Positions 1 to 8,119 of a stretch of DNA of 64,000 nucleotides are shown here, one piece after another. The stretch is from positions 41,482 to 105,481 of the forward strand of contig JBCDCB010000005.1 of the NCBI GenBank assembly GCA_039182735.1, written 5' to 3'. The notes beneath the pieces are model-generated. The model ran no database searches. It was not told where the DNA came from and saw only the letters and a program-made list of their open reading frames with translations. Source of the DNA: JBCDCB01 sp039182735. Lineage in GTDB: Bacteria; Planctomycetota; Phycisphaerae; Phycisphaerales; UBA1924. Made by a program: the position numbers and the translations under genes. Each line of letters opens with the position of its first letter. Within the stretch, counting starts at the first letter, position 1.

Positions 1-583
1 CCACGACGAACTCGTCCGAACCGACGCCGACGATGAGCGGGGAGCCCTTGCGCGCCGCGACGAGCGTGTCGGGCTCGCGCTCGGAGATCACGCAGATGGC
101 GTAGGCGCCGGTGACCTCTTTGAGCGCGGTCTGGACGGCCTTTTCGAGATCGACGCCGCCCTCCGGGTCGTACAGCTCGCCGATCAACTTGGTGAGCACC
201 TCGGTATCGGTCTCGGAATAGAAGGTGTGGCCCTTGGTCTCGAGGTATCGCTTGACGGCGTCGTAGTTCTCGATGATCCCGTTGTGGATCAGCGCGATGC
301 CGTTGCGGTCGTCGATATGGGGGTGCGCGTTGTGCTCAGTGACGGCGCCGTGCGTGGCCCAGCGGGTGTGGGCGATGCCGACGCTCCCGTCGAAGCCGTG
401 CGTCTGGCTCTCGACCGCGGCTTCGAGGTTGGCGACGCGACCGACGGCTTTGCAGACGTTGATGCCGCCGTTGATGATCGCGAGCCCCGCGGAGTCGTAG
501 CCCCGATATTCGAGGCGTTTGAGCCCCTCGAGCAGGAGGGACTTGGCGGGCTTGTTGCCGATGTACGCGACGATGCCGCACAT
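1..583 (-). CDS. glmS: Glucosamine--fructose-6-phosphate aminotransferase, N-terminal part (cut by window edge)
   Basis: Makes glucosamine-6-phosphate from fructose-6-phosphate and glutamine, the first step to peptidoglycan and LPS amino sugars, in the cytoplasm. The 194 residues present are the class II glutaminase domain: it begins MCGIVAYIG, so Cys2 is the catalytic nucleophile after Met removal. EYRGYDSAG lies at residues 25-33, HTRWATHG at 72-79 and NGIIEN at 101-106. The two SIS sugar-isomerase domains would lie to the left, outside the window. The start is the only one that puts the nucleophilic Cys at position 2, and GGGGAG about 11 bases upstream can serve as a ribosome site. It diverges from rarA across about 100 bases. 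Confidence 0.97.
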   Translation of the reverse strand, partial: MCGIVAYIGNKPAKSLLLEGLKRLEYRGYDSAGLAIINGGINVCKAVGRVANLEAAVESQTHGFDGSVGIAHTRWATHGAVTEHNAHPHIDDRNGIALIHNGIIENYDAVKRYLETKGHTFYSETDTEVLTKLIGELYDPEGGVDLEKAVQTALKEVTGAYAICVISEREPDTLVAARKGSPLIVGVGSDEFVV

Positions 584-672
584 AGAAGTGTTCTCCCCGG
601 TCAGGCTCAGACCGATCCACACGTGATCGGCACGATGAGGGTACGAAACCGAGCGATCGATCGTTCGGACCC

Positions 673-678
673 TACGAT
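673..678 (+). promoter_or_regulatory. -10 box TACGAT for rarA, leaderless spacing
   Basis: TACGAT ends 6 bases before the rarA ATG, so the first transcribed base should be the A of the start codon. No Shine-Dalgarno sequence is visible. The palindrome CGATCGATCG lies just upstream, between the divergent glmS and rarA genes. Assignment is inferred from the window-wide pattern. Confidence 0.6.
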
Positions 679-684
679 GATTGG

Positions 685-2046
685 ATGGCCGATCTTTGGT
701 CGGGTCAGCGCGAATCGGCGAGGTCCGGCGTCATGCCGCTGGCGCTGCGAATGCGCCCGCGGACCCTCGACGAGTTCGCCGGGCAGCGCCACCTGCTGGG
801 CGAGCCCGGCTCGACCGACCGACCCCTCCTGCGACGGATGATCGAGTCCGGCGCGATGACCTCTATCCTCCTGCACGGCCCGCCCGGGACCGGCAAGACG
901 ACCCTCGCGGAGGTCATCGCCCACGCGACGGATCGTCGGTTCGTGCGCGAGAACGCCGCGAGCGTCGGCGTGAAGCGCATCCGCGAGATCACGGACGAGG
1001 CGGCCCGGATCATCGAGGAATCGGAGGGGGCGCGCCGCACGATCCTCTTCCTCGACGAGATCCACCGCTTCAGCAAGAGCCAGCAGGACGTGCTGCTCGA
1101 AGATGTCGAGCGAGGTCTGATCACGCTGATCGGCGCGACGACGGAGAACCCGCTCTTCGCGGTGAACTCGGCGCTCGTGAGCCGGAGCACGCTCTTCCGG
1201 TTGGAGCCGCTGGAGCATGGGGACGTCGTGCGCGTGCTGCGCCGGGCGCTCAGCGACGACGTGCGTGGGTACGGCGCACGCGACCTGCGCGTGTCAGATG
1301 AAGCGATCGAGCACTGGGCCGAGATGAGCGACGGCGACGCCCGGCGCGCGCTGACGGCGATGGAAGTCGCGGTGCTCAGCGCACCGCAAGAAGGCACGGT
1401 GACGATCGGCCTTGCCGAAGCCGAGCAGAGCGCGCAGCGCAAGGCGATCGTCTACGACCGCGCTGGCGATGCGCATTACGACCACGCGAGCGCGCTCATC
1501 AAGTCGGTGCGCGGGAGCGACCCGGACGCCGCGGTGTACTGGCTGGCGCTCATGCTCGAAGCGGGGGAGGACCCGCGCTTCATCGCGCGCCGGCTGGCGA
1601 TCCTCGCGAGCGAGGACATCGGCAACGCGGACCCGCGCGCGATCGTGATCGCGGATGCCGCGTGGTCGCTGACGGAACGGATCGGCATGCCTGAGTGCCG
1701 CATCACGCTGAGCCAGTGCGCGACATATCTGGCGCTGGCACCGAAGAGCAACCGCGCGTACCTCGCGATCGATGAGGCGCTCAAGGACGTTCGCGCCGGG
1801 CGCGCCGTCGAGGTGCCCATCGAGATCCGCGACGGCACGAAGGCTGAGTCCGTGGGCTCCGCGAAGCACGGCGAGGGGTACGAGTACAGCCACAACGCGG
1901 ACGTGCGCACGTCGATCGGCGGCGTGACGGGGCAGTCATATCTTGGCGTGAGCAAGCGGTATTACGAGCCGAGTGACATCGGGGCCGAACGCGTGCTGAA
2001 GGAGCGGCTCGAAGAGGTGCGCCGGGCGCGTGAGGGGCAGCGGTGA
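685..2046 (+). CDS. rarA: Replication-associated recombination protein A (RarA/MgsA), AAA+ ATPase
   Basis: AAA+ ATPase of the clamp-loader-like RarA/MgsA/WRNIP1 family, which acts at stalled replication forks and gaps. At 453 residues it has the usual family length. The Walker A motif GPPGTGKTT is at residues 65-73, Walker B LFLDEIH near 121-127 and sensor 1 GATTEN near 150-155. The C-terminal half matches the RarA tetramerisation region, including a SEDIGNADP stretch. The ATG at 685 is chosen because of the adjacent -10 box; Met17 is the other candidate. The stop overlaps the start of the next gene by 4 bases. Confidence 0.95.
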   Translation: MADLWSGQRESARSGVMPLALRMRPRTLDEFAGQRHLLGEPGSTDRPLLRRMIESGAMTSILLHGPPGTGKTTLAEVIAHATDRRFVRENAASVGVKRIREITDEAARIIEESEGARRTILFLDEIHRFSKSQQDVLLEDVERGLITLIGATTENPLFAVNSALVSRSTLFRLEPLEHGDVVRVLRRALSDDVRGYGARDLRVSDEAIEHWAEMSDGDARRALTAMEVAVLSAPQEGTVTIGLAEAEQSAQRKAIVYDRAGDAHYDHASALIKSVRGSDPDAAVYWLALMLEAGEDPRFIARRLAILASEDIGNADPRAIVIADAAWSLTERIGMPECRITLSQCATYLALAPKSNRAYLAIDEALKDVRAGRAVEVPIEIRDGTKAESVGSAKHGEGYEYSHNADVRTSIGGVTGQSYLGVSKRYYEPSDIGAERVLKERLEEVRRAREGQR

Positions 2047-2498
2047 GCGAGCTGATCGATCAACGCCGAGCGCATGAGCGTGCGATCACGAGACGGTTCG
2101 CTCGCACGATGCACCCCATCTACGCCATCGTCCTTTTGATCGGCTTTACCGTCGCCGCGATCTACATGAGGGTCGATGTGTACAGCTATCCGTGGTCGCG
2201 GGTCAGCGACTGGTGGGATGTTGCTTTGCTGGTCCTTGTGACCTGCTTCTACAGCGGGATCGTTGCTGGCCTGCTCGTCGGTGCGATCGCGATCCCGGCG
2301 TCGCTTGTTGTTGCACTCGCGACGCGCTTGCGAGTCGACGGTTTGGGAGCGGAGACTCGCCTCGGGCACCAATGCCAGTTTTGCGGCTACGACCTGCGAG
2401 GCACGTCCGGGGTGACCTGCCCCGAGCGTGGCAAGCCCATTTACGGACGCGGCGGGGGTCACACGGGACCTGAGCGCCGATCTCACGCGCCGAGGTAG
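2043..2498 (+). CDS. Small membrane protein with a degenerate planctomycete CGYDLRG zinc ribbon
   Basis: Unknown function. The 151-residue protein starts with GTG inside the rarA stop (GTGA), so it is probably translationally coupled to rarA. Two hydrophobic segments (about residues 25-45 and 58-90) suggest two membrane helices. A cytoplasmic tail follows with C-x2-C-GYDLRG-x5-C-P-E-R-G. This is the zinc ribbon common in planctomycete proteins, normally ending CPECG, but here the fourth Cys is Arg (codon CGT, one base from TGT). The ribbon may therefore be broken. Base composition is visibly less GC-rich than in rarA. The last 20 residues overlap the upstream part of the next reading frame and look unstructured. 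Confidence 0.75.
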   Translation: MSELIDQRRAHERAITRRFARTMHPIYAIVLLIGFTVAAIYMRVDVYSYPWSRVSDWWDVALLVLVTCFYSGIVAGLLVGAIAIPASLVVALATRLRVDGLGAETRLGHQCQFCGYDLRGTSGVTCPERGKPIYGRGGGHTGPERRSHAPR

Positions 2499-2518
2499 GC
2501 GACACGCCTCGATCCGGC

Positions 2519-2524
2519 TACGCT
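2519..2524 (+). promoter_or_regulatory. -10 box TACGCT for the HD nuclease gene
   Basis: TACGCT ends 8 bases before the ATG at 2533. This supports 2533 as the start rather than the longer frame open from 2428, and implies a nearly leaderless transcript. Confidence 0.5.
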
Positions 2525-2532
2525 CTGCGTTC

Positions 2533-3627
2533 ATGAGTCTCTTCCAGAGTCAGGCGGACGGGTCCGCGAGCGAGAGCAGTGGGGAAGCATCGGCGATGAC
2601 GACGGCGCACGCAGCCGACACGTCCGCATCCAGCGGGCGCAGGATGATCCGTGACTTCAGCGCGAGCGAGCTCTTCGAGGGCGCGTTCCGCATCGCGAAC
2701 GCGCAGCTCGGGCGCACGCGCACCGACAAGCCCTACCTCAAGTGCCTGCTCGGCGATCAGTCGGGCGAAGCGCCGGGGCGCATGTGGAACATCTCCGAGC
2801 AGGTATTCCGGCGGCTCCCGACCGACGGCTTCGTGTACGCGCGCGGCGAGACGCAGCCCTACCAGGGCGAGATCCAGCTCATCATCCACGAGATCGACCC
2901 GCACGAGCCGACGGGTGACCAGCTCGTTGAGCTGATGCCCGCTGCCGAGCGCCCGATCGACGAGATGTTCCGGGAGGTGCTCGCGCACATCGATTCGCTC
3001 GAGCACCCGGCGATCAAGGCGCTCGCGCAGGCGTACCTCGATGACGCGCAGCTTATGGCAGAGTTCAAGACCGCGCCGGCCGCCAAGATGATGCACCACG
3101 CGTACATCGGCGGGCTGCTCGAGCACACGCTGAGCCTGATGAACCTCGCCCACGCGGTGTGCCCGAACTACCCGGATATCAACCGCGACCTCGTGATGCT
3201 CGGGCTCTTCCTGCACGACCTCGGCAAGACACGCGAGCTCTCGTGGGACGGGGCCTTTGCCTACACCGATCGCGGGGAACTCATCGGGCACATCGTCGAG
3301 GGTGCGATCATGCTGCACGACAAGTCGCAGCAGGTCATGCGCTCCGCGGGCGTCCGCTTCCCCGCCGGCGCCATCACCGTGCTGCAGCACATCATCCTGT
3401 CGCACCACGGGATCCCCGAGTACGGCGCGGCGAAGGTGCCCTCCACCCCTGAGGCCATCCTCATCAGCCACCTCGACGACCTCGACGCCAAGACCCACAT
3501 CGCCCTGGCGATGACCCGCGGCAGCAAGTCGAAGCGCGCCGACCTCGGCGGAAACTTCACCGAAAAGCAGTGGTCGCTCGGGACCAAGCTCTACCGCCCC
3601 GACCCGCTCAAGCCCGCGCAGGGCTGA
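2533..3627 (+). CDS. YhaM-like 3'-5' exoribonuclease: OB-fold plus HD domain
   Basis: Predicted metal-dependent nuclease or phosphohydrolase. Of 364 residues, about 1-38 are a Ser/Ala-rich, probably disordered head. An OB-fold nucleic-acid-binding domain occupies about 39-128 and an HD domain about 180-330. HD motifs seen are HH at 188-189, HDLGK with the HD pair at 228-229, and the later H...HH near 286-292. This domain order is that of Bacillus YhaM (CBF1 type), which degrades RNA and single-stranded DNA from the 3' end. The start at 2533 avoids a long overlap with the previous gene and sits behind a -10 box. The YhaM assignment is by domain order and motif; the exact substrate is inferred. 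Confidence 0.88.
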   Translation: MSLFQSQADGSASESSGEASAMTTAHAADTSASSGRRMIRDFSASELFEGAFRIANAQLGRTRTDKPYLKCLLGDQSGEAPGRMWNISEQVFRRLPTDGFVYARGETQPYQGEIQLIIHEIDPHEPTGDQLVELMPAAERPIDEMFREVLAHIDSLEHPAIKALAQAYLDDAQLMAEFKTAPAAKMMHHAYIGGLLEHTLSLMNLAHAVCPNYPDINRDLVMLGLFLHDLGKTRELSWDGAFAYTDRGELIGHIVEGAIMLHDKSQQVMRSAGVRFPAGAITVLQHIILSHHGIPEYGAAKVPSTPEAILISHLDDLDAKTHIALAMTRGSKSKRADLGGNFTEKQWSLGTKLYRPDPLKPAQG

Positions 3628-3649
3628 TCCCCACGCGCCGGCGCACGCC

Positions 3650-3655
3650 TAGAGT
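3650..3655 (+). promoter_or_regulatory. -10 box TAGAGT, leaderless spacing
   Basis: TAGAGT ends exactly 6 bases before the ATG at 3662. No ribosome-binding site is seen, so a leaderless transcript is likely. Confidence 0.6.
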
Positions 3656-3661
3656 TGTGCG

Positions 3662-4375
3662 ATGGACGAGGGTTCACAAGAGACCGTGCAGGTGAACTTC
3701 GGGCGACCGTTCCCGATCTTCCCGCTCGATCGCGTCACGCTGCTCCCGCACGCGGTGGCGCCCCTGTACATCTTCGAGGCGCGCTACCGCCAGATGGTGA
3801 CCGAGGTACTCGACGCCGCGGGCCAGATCGCGATGGCGGTCTACCGCGACAGCGCCTGGCCCGACTCGACCGAGGGTGCGCCGGCGATCGAACGCGCGGT
3901 CTGTGTCGGGCAGATCGCACAGCACGCCAAAGGCCCGGACGGCACGTACAAGGTGCTGCTGCAGGGCGTCTGCCGGGCGCGTGTGATCGATGAACTGCTC
4001 CCCGAGGGGGAGCGCCTGTACCGCATGGCGCAGCTCGAGCCGCTCGAAGCGCCGCAGGTCCCGGACGAGGCGCTGCAGCCCGCGCGCGAACGCATCCTCG
4101 ACCTGTTGCAGTCGCGCGAGCTCTCGGAGCTGGCCAGCGTGCACGGCGTGCCGGACGAGGTCGAAGAACGCGACATCCCGACGAGCGCGCTCATCGAGCT
4201 GCTGGCGTTCAGCGTGATCGACGAGCCGCGTGTGCAGTACGACATCCTTGCCGAGGGCGACGTCACGTGCCGCGCGCGCATCGTGGAGGGCGAGCTGGCG
4301 AGGCTCCGTCGGCTCGTGCGGCGCGCACGCCTGCAGCACGACCCCGAGGCGCCGCGCGGGGTCACCTGGAACTGA
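3662..4375 (+). CDS. Stand-alone Lon N-terminal (LON substrate-binding, PUA-like) domain protein
   Basis: The 237-residue protein begins with PIFPLDRVTLLPHAVAPL and IFEARYRQM, the conserved opening of the LON substrate-binding domain (Pfam PF02190), followed by the GxxYKVLLQGVCRARV strand. No AAA+ or Ser-Lys protease domain follows, so this is not Lon protease but a stand-alone LonN protein such as occurs widely in bacteria. Its role is unclear; such proteins are thought to bind peptides or proteins. The C-terminal third is helical, rich in Glu and Arg. It appears to be a single-gene unit with its own promoter. Confidence 0.9.
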   Translation: MDEGSQETVQVNFGRPFPIFPLDRVTLLPHAVAPLYIFEARYRQMVTEVLDAAGQIAMAVYRDSAWPDSTEGAPAIERAVCVGQIAQHAKGPDGTYKVLLQGVCRARVIDELLPEGERLYRMAQLEPLEAPQVPDEALQPARERILDLLQSRELSELASVHGVPDEVEERDIPTSALIELLAFSVIDEPRVQYDILAEGDVTCRARIVEGELARLRRLVRRARLQHDPEAPRGVTWN

Positions 4376-4431
4376 GCATCCGCCGCAGCGGATCTGTCGA
4401 ATGCCGGTACATCGCACGTGAGGAGGCAACC

Positions 4432-5055
4432 ATGCTCTGCATGTTCGGACGCTGTGGCACACAAGGGAAAGTCGCGGGGATCGCCGCGCTCGCCGCGGGC
4501 ATCGTCGCGGGCCTCGGCGTCTCGCACCTCCTGAACCCTGGCGACAACCCCGCGCCCGACAGCCCGGAGAAACAGGTGCTCGACATCACCATGAACCGCA
4601 TCGACGGGACTCCGGAGAACCTCGCCGAGACCTACGCCGGCAAGGCGGTGCTCGTCGTCAACGTCGCGAGCAAGTGCGGGTTGACCCCGCAGTACGAGGG
4701 GCTCGAAGCGCTCTATCGCGCGAACAAGGACAGCGGCTTCGTCGTGCTCGGGTTCCCCGCCAACAACTTCATGGGCCAGGAGCCGGGCACAAACGAAGAA
4801 ATCGCCGAGTTCTGCACCAGCACGTTCGACGTCACTTTCCCCATGTTCGAGAAGATCAGCGTCAAAGGCGACGACGCGCACGAACTCTACCGACGCCTCG
4901 GCGCCACGCCCGATCCCAACGGCGGTGCGCCGGGCTGGAACTTCACCAAGTGGCTCATCGGGACCGACGGACAGGTCATCAAGAAGTTCGGTGCGCGCAC
5001 GAGCCCGAGCGACCCCGAGCTCATCGCCGCCGTGCAGGCCGCCCTGCCCGCCTGA
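4432..5055 (+). CDS. Glutathione peroxidase family protein (Cys type) with N-terminal membrane anchor
   Basis: Reduces hydrogen peroxide or lipid peroxides, probably with thioredoxin in bacteria. The 207-residue protein has an Ala/Gly-rich hydrophobic segment at about 14-34, a membrane anchor or signal, so it probably acts outside the cytoplasm. The peroxidase domain follows: peroxidatic Cys82 in NVASKCGLTPQY, Gln116 in NNFMGQEPG, and Trp169-Asn170 in PGWNFTKWL complete the catalytic tetrad. Selenocysteine is replaced by Cys. The start is fixed by a strong AGGAGG at 4421-4426, 5 bases before the ATG; a longer frame open to 4267 overlaps the previous gene and is not used. Confidence 0.93.
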   Translation: MLCMFGRCGTQGKVAGIAALAAGIVAGLGVSHLLNPGDNPAPDSPEKQVLDITMNRIDGTPENLAETYAGKAVLVVNVASKCGLTPQYEGLEALYRANKDSGFVVLGFPANNFMGQEPGTNEEIAEFCTSTFDVTFPMFEKISVKGDDAHELYRRLGATPDPNGGAPGWNFTKWLIGTDGQVIKKFGARTSPSDPELIAAVQAALPA

Positions 5056-6957
5056 TCACGACGGTTTCGCGTTCGCTTCGTCTTCTTGAAGAGACTTGGT
5101 GATCGAGGCCTCGTGTACCGTCACGCTTGCCTCGTCCAGCTGCTGCTTGAGCGCGTGGAAGCGGTCGGCATCGACCGATCGCCAGTCCCGTTTGCCGGCC
5201 TCGATCATCGATCGCAGTTCCGCGGTGAGCGTGTCGAGTTTCTCGACCACGCCCGCATCGACGATGTCGCGCACGCGGTCGAGCGCCTCGCCGATCCACT
5301 TGAGATCGAGCTTCGTGTTCGTCACGAGGTCCGCCACGCGGTGGCGCGTCATGTCGTCGCGCGCGTGCTCGATGGATTCCGCCTCGATGCGTTCGATCTC
5401 CTCTTGCGAGAGCCCGTGGTTGGGCACGATCTGGATGGACGCGCGCTTACCCGATCGCCGCTCCGCCGCGCCCACGCGGAGCACGCCGTTGGCATCGACG
5501 AGGAACTCGACCTCTATCTGCGGCACGCCCGCGGGCATCGGCGGCACGCCCGCGAGATGAAACTCGCCGAGCGATCGGCAATCTTCGACCATCTCGCGCT
5601 CACCCTGCAGCACGTGGAGCTTGATCGAGGTCTGCCCGTCCACGCTGGTCGAGAACATCTCTGTCGCGCGCGCCGGAACGGATGAGTTGCGATAGACGAT
5701 CTTCGCGACCGCGCCGCCGACCGTCTCGATCCCGAGCGAGAGGGGGATCACGTCGAGCAGCAGCGCATCGCGCCGCGTCCCGGCGAGGATCGACGCCTGT
5801 ACTGCGGCGCCCATCGCGACGACCTCGTCCGGGTCGAGCGCGGTGTACGCCTCGCGTCCGAAGAAGTCGCTCACCGCGGTGCGCACGAGCGGGATGCGCG
5901 TCGAGCCGCCAACCATTACCACGCGATCGATCGCGTCGGCGTCCAGTTTTGCATCGCGCAGCGCACGCCGGCACGCCTCCAGCGTGCGATCGACGATCGG
6001 GCGCATGAGCGACTCGAGCGTCTCGCGCGTCAGTGTGTGCGTGATCGTGCGCGCGCCGAGATCGATCGAGATATCCACCGAATCCTGCGAAGAGAGCGCG
6101 ATTTTCGATCGCTCGGCCATCGAGCGCAGCGCCTGCCTCGCCGCGGGCGTGAGCGAGTTCGCGTCGTCCGCGCTCAGCCCCGCGCCGTCGTGCAGCACGT
6201 GATCGATGATGGCGTGATCGATGTCGTCCCCGCCCAGGTGCGTGTCGCCGGCCGTGGACACGACCTCGAAGTACCCGGTCTCGTCGTCGTCTTCGTTCGC
6301 GGGCGTGACGTGCAGGATGGAAACGTCGAACGTCCCACCCCCGAAGTCGTAGACCGCGATGGTTTCTTCGTGCGCGCCGCTCGCCAGCCCGATGCCGTAC
6401 GCCAGCGCGGCGGCGGTGGGCTCGTTGACCACGCGCACCACGTCGAGGCCGGCGAGGCGACCCGCGTCGCGCGTCGCCTGGCGCTGCGCATCGTCGAAGT
6501 ACGCTGGAACTGTCACGACGGCGCGCGACACGTCCGTGCCGAGCGCGGCACTCGCGCGTTCCCGCAGCGCGCGCAGGATGTCTGCCGAAACCTCCTGCGG
6601 CGACTTCTCGACCCCACCCGGCAGCGCGACGCGAGCCTGCCCGTGCGCGCCCTCGACCACGCGATACGCCGCCCGCGAGCCGGACGCCCCGAAGTCCGCG
6701 AGCGAGCGACCCATGAGGCGTTTGACGGAGGTGATCGTGGATTCGGGATGCTCGATTGCACCGCTGCGAGCACCCGTGCCGATCGCTTCGACGCTGCCGT
6801 CGTGCGCGTAGCGCACGGCGGAGGGCATCACGCGTTCGCACTCGTTCGAGGTCAGCACGCGCGGGCCGCTCTCGTCGGCGATCGCGACGAGCGAGTTCGT
6901 GGTGCCGAGGTCGATGCCGACGATCGGGTTACTTGTCGATGGGGTTTCCTGACTCAT
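5056..6957 (-). CDS. hscA: HscA-like Hsp70 chaperone
   Basis: ATP-dependent Hsp70. The nucleotide-binding domain starts with VGIDLGTTNS (13-22); YDFGGGTFDVS and GGSTRIPLV lie in their usual places, and the substrate-binding domain starts after about residue 385. The 633-residue length and the ASIQIVPNHGLSQEEI segment resemble HscA more than DnaK, whose equivalent has ITIKASSGL. The acidic linker and C-terminal EEVD-like tail of DnaK are absent. HscA normally helps IscU deliver iron-sulfur clusters, but no isc gene is nearby, so the symbol is tentative. The start lies within the 3' end of the upstream secreted-protein gene (29-base overlap) and has its own TAGACT box 6 bases upstream. Confidence 0.88.
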   Translation of the reverse strand: MSQETPSTSNPIVGIDLGTTNSLVAIADESGPRVLTSNECERVMPSAVRYAHDGSVEAIGTGARSGAIEHPESTITSVKRLMGRSLADFGASGSRAAYRVVEGAHGQARVALPGGVEKSPQEVSADILRALRERASAALGTDVSRAVVTVPAYFDDAQRQATRDAGRLAGLDVVRVVNEPTAAALAYGIGLASGAHEETIAVYDFGGGTFDVSILHVTPANEDDDETGYFEVVSTAGDTHLGGDDIDHAIIDHVLHDGAGLSADDANSLTPAARQALRSMAERSKIALSSQDSVDISIDLGARTITHTLTRETLESLMRPIVDRTLEACRRALRDAKLDADAIDRVVMVGGSTRIPLVRTAVSDFFGREAYTALDPDEVVAMGAAVQASILAGTRRDALLLDVIPLSLGIETVGGAVAKIVYRNSSVPARATEMFSTSVDGQTSIKLHVLQGEREMVEDCRSLGEFHLAGVPPMPAGVPQIEVEFLVDANGVLRVGAAERRSGKRASIQIVPNHGLSQEEIERIEAESIEHARDDMTRHRVADLVTNTKLDLKWIGEALDRVRDIVDAGVVEKLDTLTAELRSMIEAGKRDWRSVDADRFHALKQQLDEASVTVHEASITKSLQEDEANAKPS

Positions 6958-7321
6958 CGGGCGAGTCTAGGACGAGCATCGGGCGATCGAAGTTGCCGGT
7001 CTGCGGGTCGAAGCCACCCTCTTGAATCCCGACGAGGAACCTCGACAGGTTCATGCGATGCGCGATCCGCGTGCTCGTGTAGTCCGGCTCGACGCGGAGA
7101 ACGCGCGAAGCATCGATCTCGGGTCGGAAGAGCAGGTCACGGGTGTACGCGTGATCGACGTCCGGGCGGTACAGCAGGTCGCGATCACGCACGTCTGGGA
7201 ATCTCGGGACGGTTGATTCGTGGATGCCGTTAGGAACCACGTTGAAGACCTGCGTCTGCTGCGCGCTGGCAGTACCGACAAGAAGGCACACGGTAAAGCA
7301 GGTTGGAGCGAGCGTTTTCAT
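6929..7321 (-). CDS. Small secreted protein of unknown function with an internal RDLLxRP repeat
   Basis: The 130-residue protein has a clear signal peptide (MKTLAPTCFTVCLLVGTASA, cleavage after ASA at about residue 20). The mature part contains a tandem repeat, RDLLYRPDVD then RDLLFRPEID, 16 residues apart, and ends hydrophilic. I do not recognise the family. It sits between a lipoprotein gene (13-base gap) and hscA, whose start it overlaps by 29 bases, so the three probably form one leftward operon. A longer in-frame extension upstream has no signal peptide and runs into the previous gene; the ATG at 7321 is preferred for the signal sequence. Confidence 0.8.
   Translation of the reverse strand: MKTLAPTCFTVCLLVGTASAQQTQVFNVVPNGIHESTVPRFPDVRDRDLLYRPDVDHAYTRDLLFRPEIDASRVLRVEPDYTSTRIAHRMNLSRFLVGIQEGGFDPQTGNFDRPMLVLDSPDESGNPIDK
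6964..6969 (-). promoter_or_regulatory. -10 box TAGACT for hscA, inside the upstream gene
   Basis: Read on the minus strand, TAGACT is followed by exactly 6 bases and the hscA ATG. It lies within the coding end of the secreted-protein gene, so hscA may have a private leaderless transcript as well as operon read-through. Confidence 0.5.
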
Positions 7322-7334
7322 CGGCGGGCTCCGT

Positions 7335-7847
7335 TCACTCTCTGAGGTACGACCACTCAGCAAGCCGCTCGACCATCGGCGTCGAGGCGCGGTCGTCGCC
7401 ACCATCCAACAAGACATACCAGCGGTCCGTATGCGCGCGGATCTCGACGACGTGAGTGATACCGCCTCGCCGATCGGTCGATTCGCGCGGGTTGCCCTCA
7501 CGCCGATCCGGGTTGGCCGGGTCGAGCAGCCCTTCGTCGAGCGCCAGTTTGTACGCCTCGCTCACCTGATCGGCGGTGAGCGTGCGCACGCGCTCGGGAT
7601 AGGTGTCGAGGTCCGCGCCCGGTCCCACGCCGGCGCGGAGCGACCCGTCGGGCTCGAGCAGCAGGCGCATCGGCCTCGCCGAGATCGGCACGCCGGGCGC
7701 GTCGTTCGAGGGCGGTGCGAGTACCGTGACGGCGATCGAGAAGTCCGGCGGTGGGTCGGGCGTCGCCGCCGTCGGCGTGAGCGAGCAACCCCACGCGCAC
7801 AGGGCGGTTGAGAAGATGGTGAAGCTCGTGCGAGCGGATCGGTGCAT
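7335..7847 (-). CDS. Predicted lipoprotein or secreted protein of unknown function
   Basis: The 170-residue protein starts MHRSARTSF, followed by a hydrophobic stretch ending ALCAWGC, a weak lipobox with Cys near residue 21, then a Pro/Thr-rich linker. The mature domain has alternating strand-like segments (RPMRLLLEPDGSLRAG, ITHVVEIRAHTDRWYVLLDGG) and a short helical TADQVSEAYKLALDEGL; it may be a small alpha/beta fold. I do not recognise it. A GTG two codons upstream is an alternative start. It is first of three leftward genes leading to hscA and diverges from ilvE. Confidence 0.75.
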   Translation of the reverse strand: MHRSARTSFTIFSTALCAWGCSLTPTAATPDPPPDFSIAVTVLAPPSNDAPGVPISARPMRLLLEPDGSLRAGVGPGADLDTYPERVRTLTADQVSEAYKLALDEGLLDPANPDRREGNPRESTDRRGGITHVVEIRAHTDRWYVLLDGGDDRASTPMVERLAEWSYLRE

Positions 7848-8014
7848 CTCCACGATCTTCCCGACTTGTCTCTCGCGGGGCAAGGGGTGGTGTTTGTCGA
7901 AACATCGAAGTTTTTTGTGGGTGTTACCCGTAGATTCTGCGTTGAAACTCTGTTTTGCCACGGAATCTTCGGTGACAACAGATGAGGCAGCACACCCAGC
8001 CCATCCCGGGCTCG

Positions 8015-8020
8015 TATAAT
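8015..8020 (+). promoter_or_regulatory. Consensus -10 TATAAT upstream of ilvE
   Basis: A perfect TATAAT lies in CTCGTATAATCC; no good -35 is visible at 16-18 bases. It would give a leader of about 93 bases ending in GGAGGAA (8108-8114), a strong ribosome site 5 bases before the ilvE ATG. The 272 bases between 7848 and 8119 also carry AT-rich runs that may hold the divergent promoter. Confidence 0.6.
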
Positions 8021-8119
8021 CCGGATGCCGAGCCGGAGCGCCCGGCGGGCGTCGATCGACCGGTGCGGGACCCGTCCCCAGAACCCACGACGCCTCGAAC
8101 CCGACACGGAGGAACACGA

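Noticed and set aside
4267..4431. Longer N-terminus for the glutathione peroxidase
   Set aside because: It overlaps the Lon-N gene and ignores the AGGAGG site and membrane anchor that begin at 4432.
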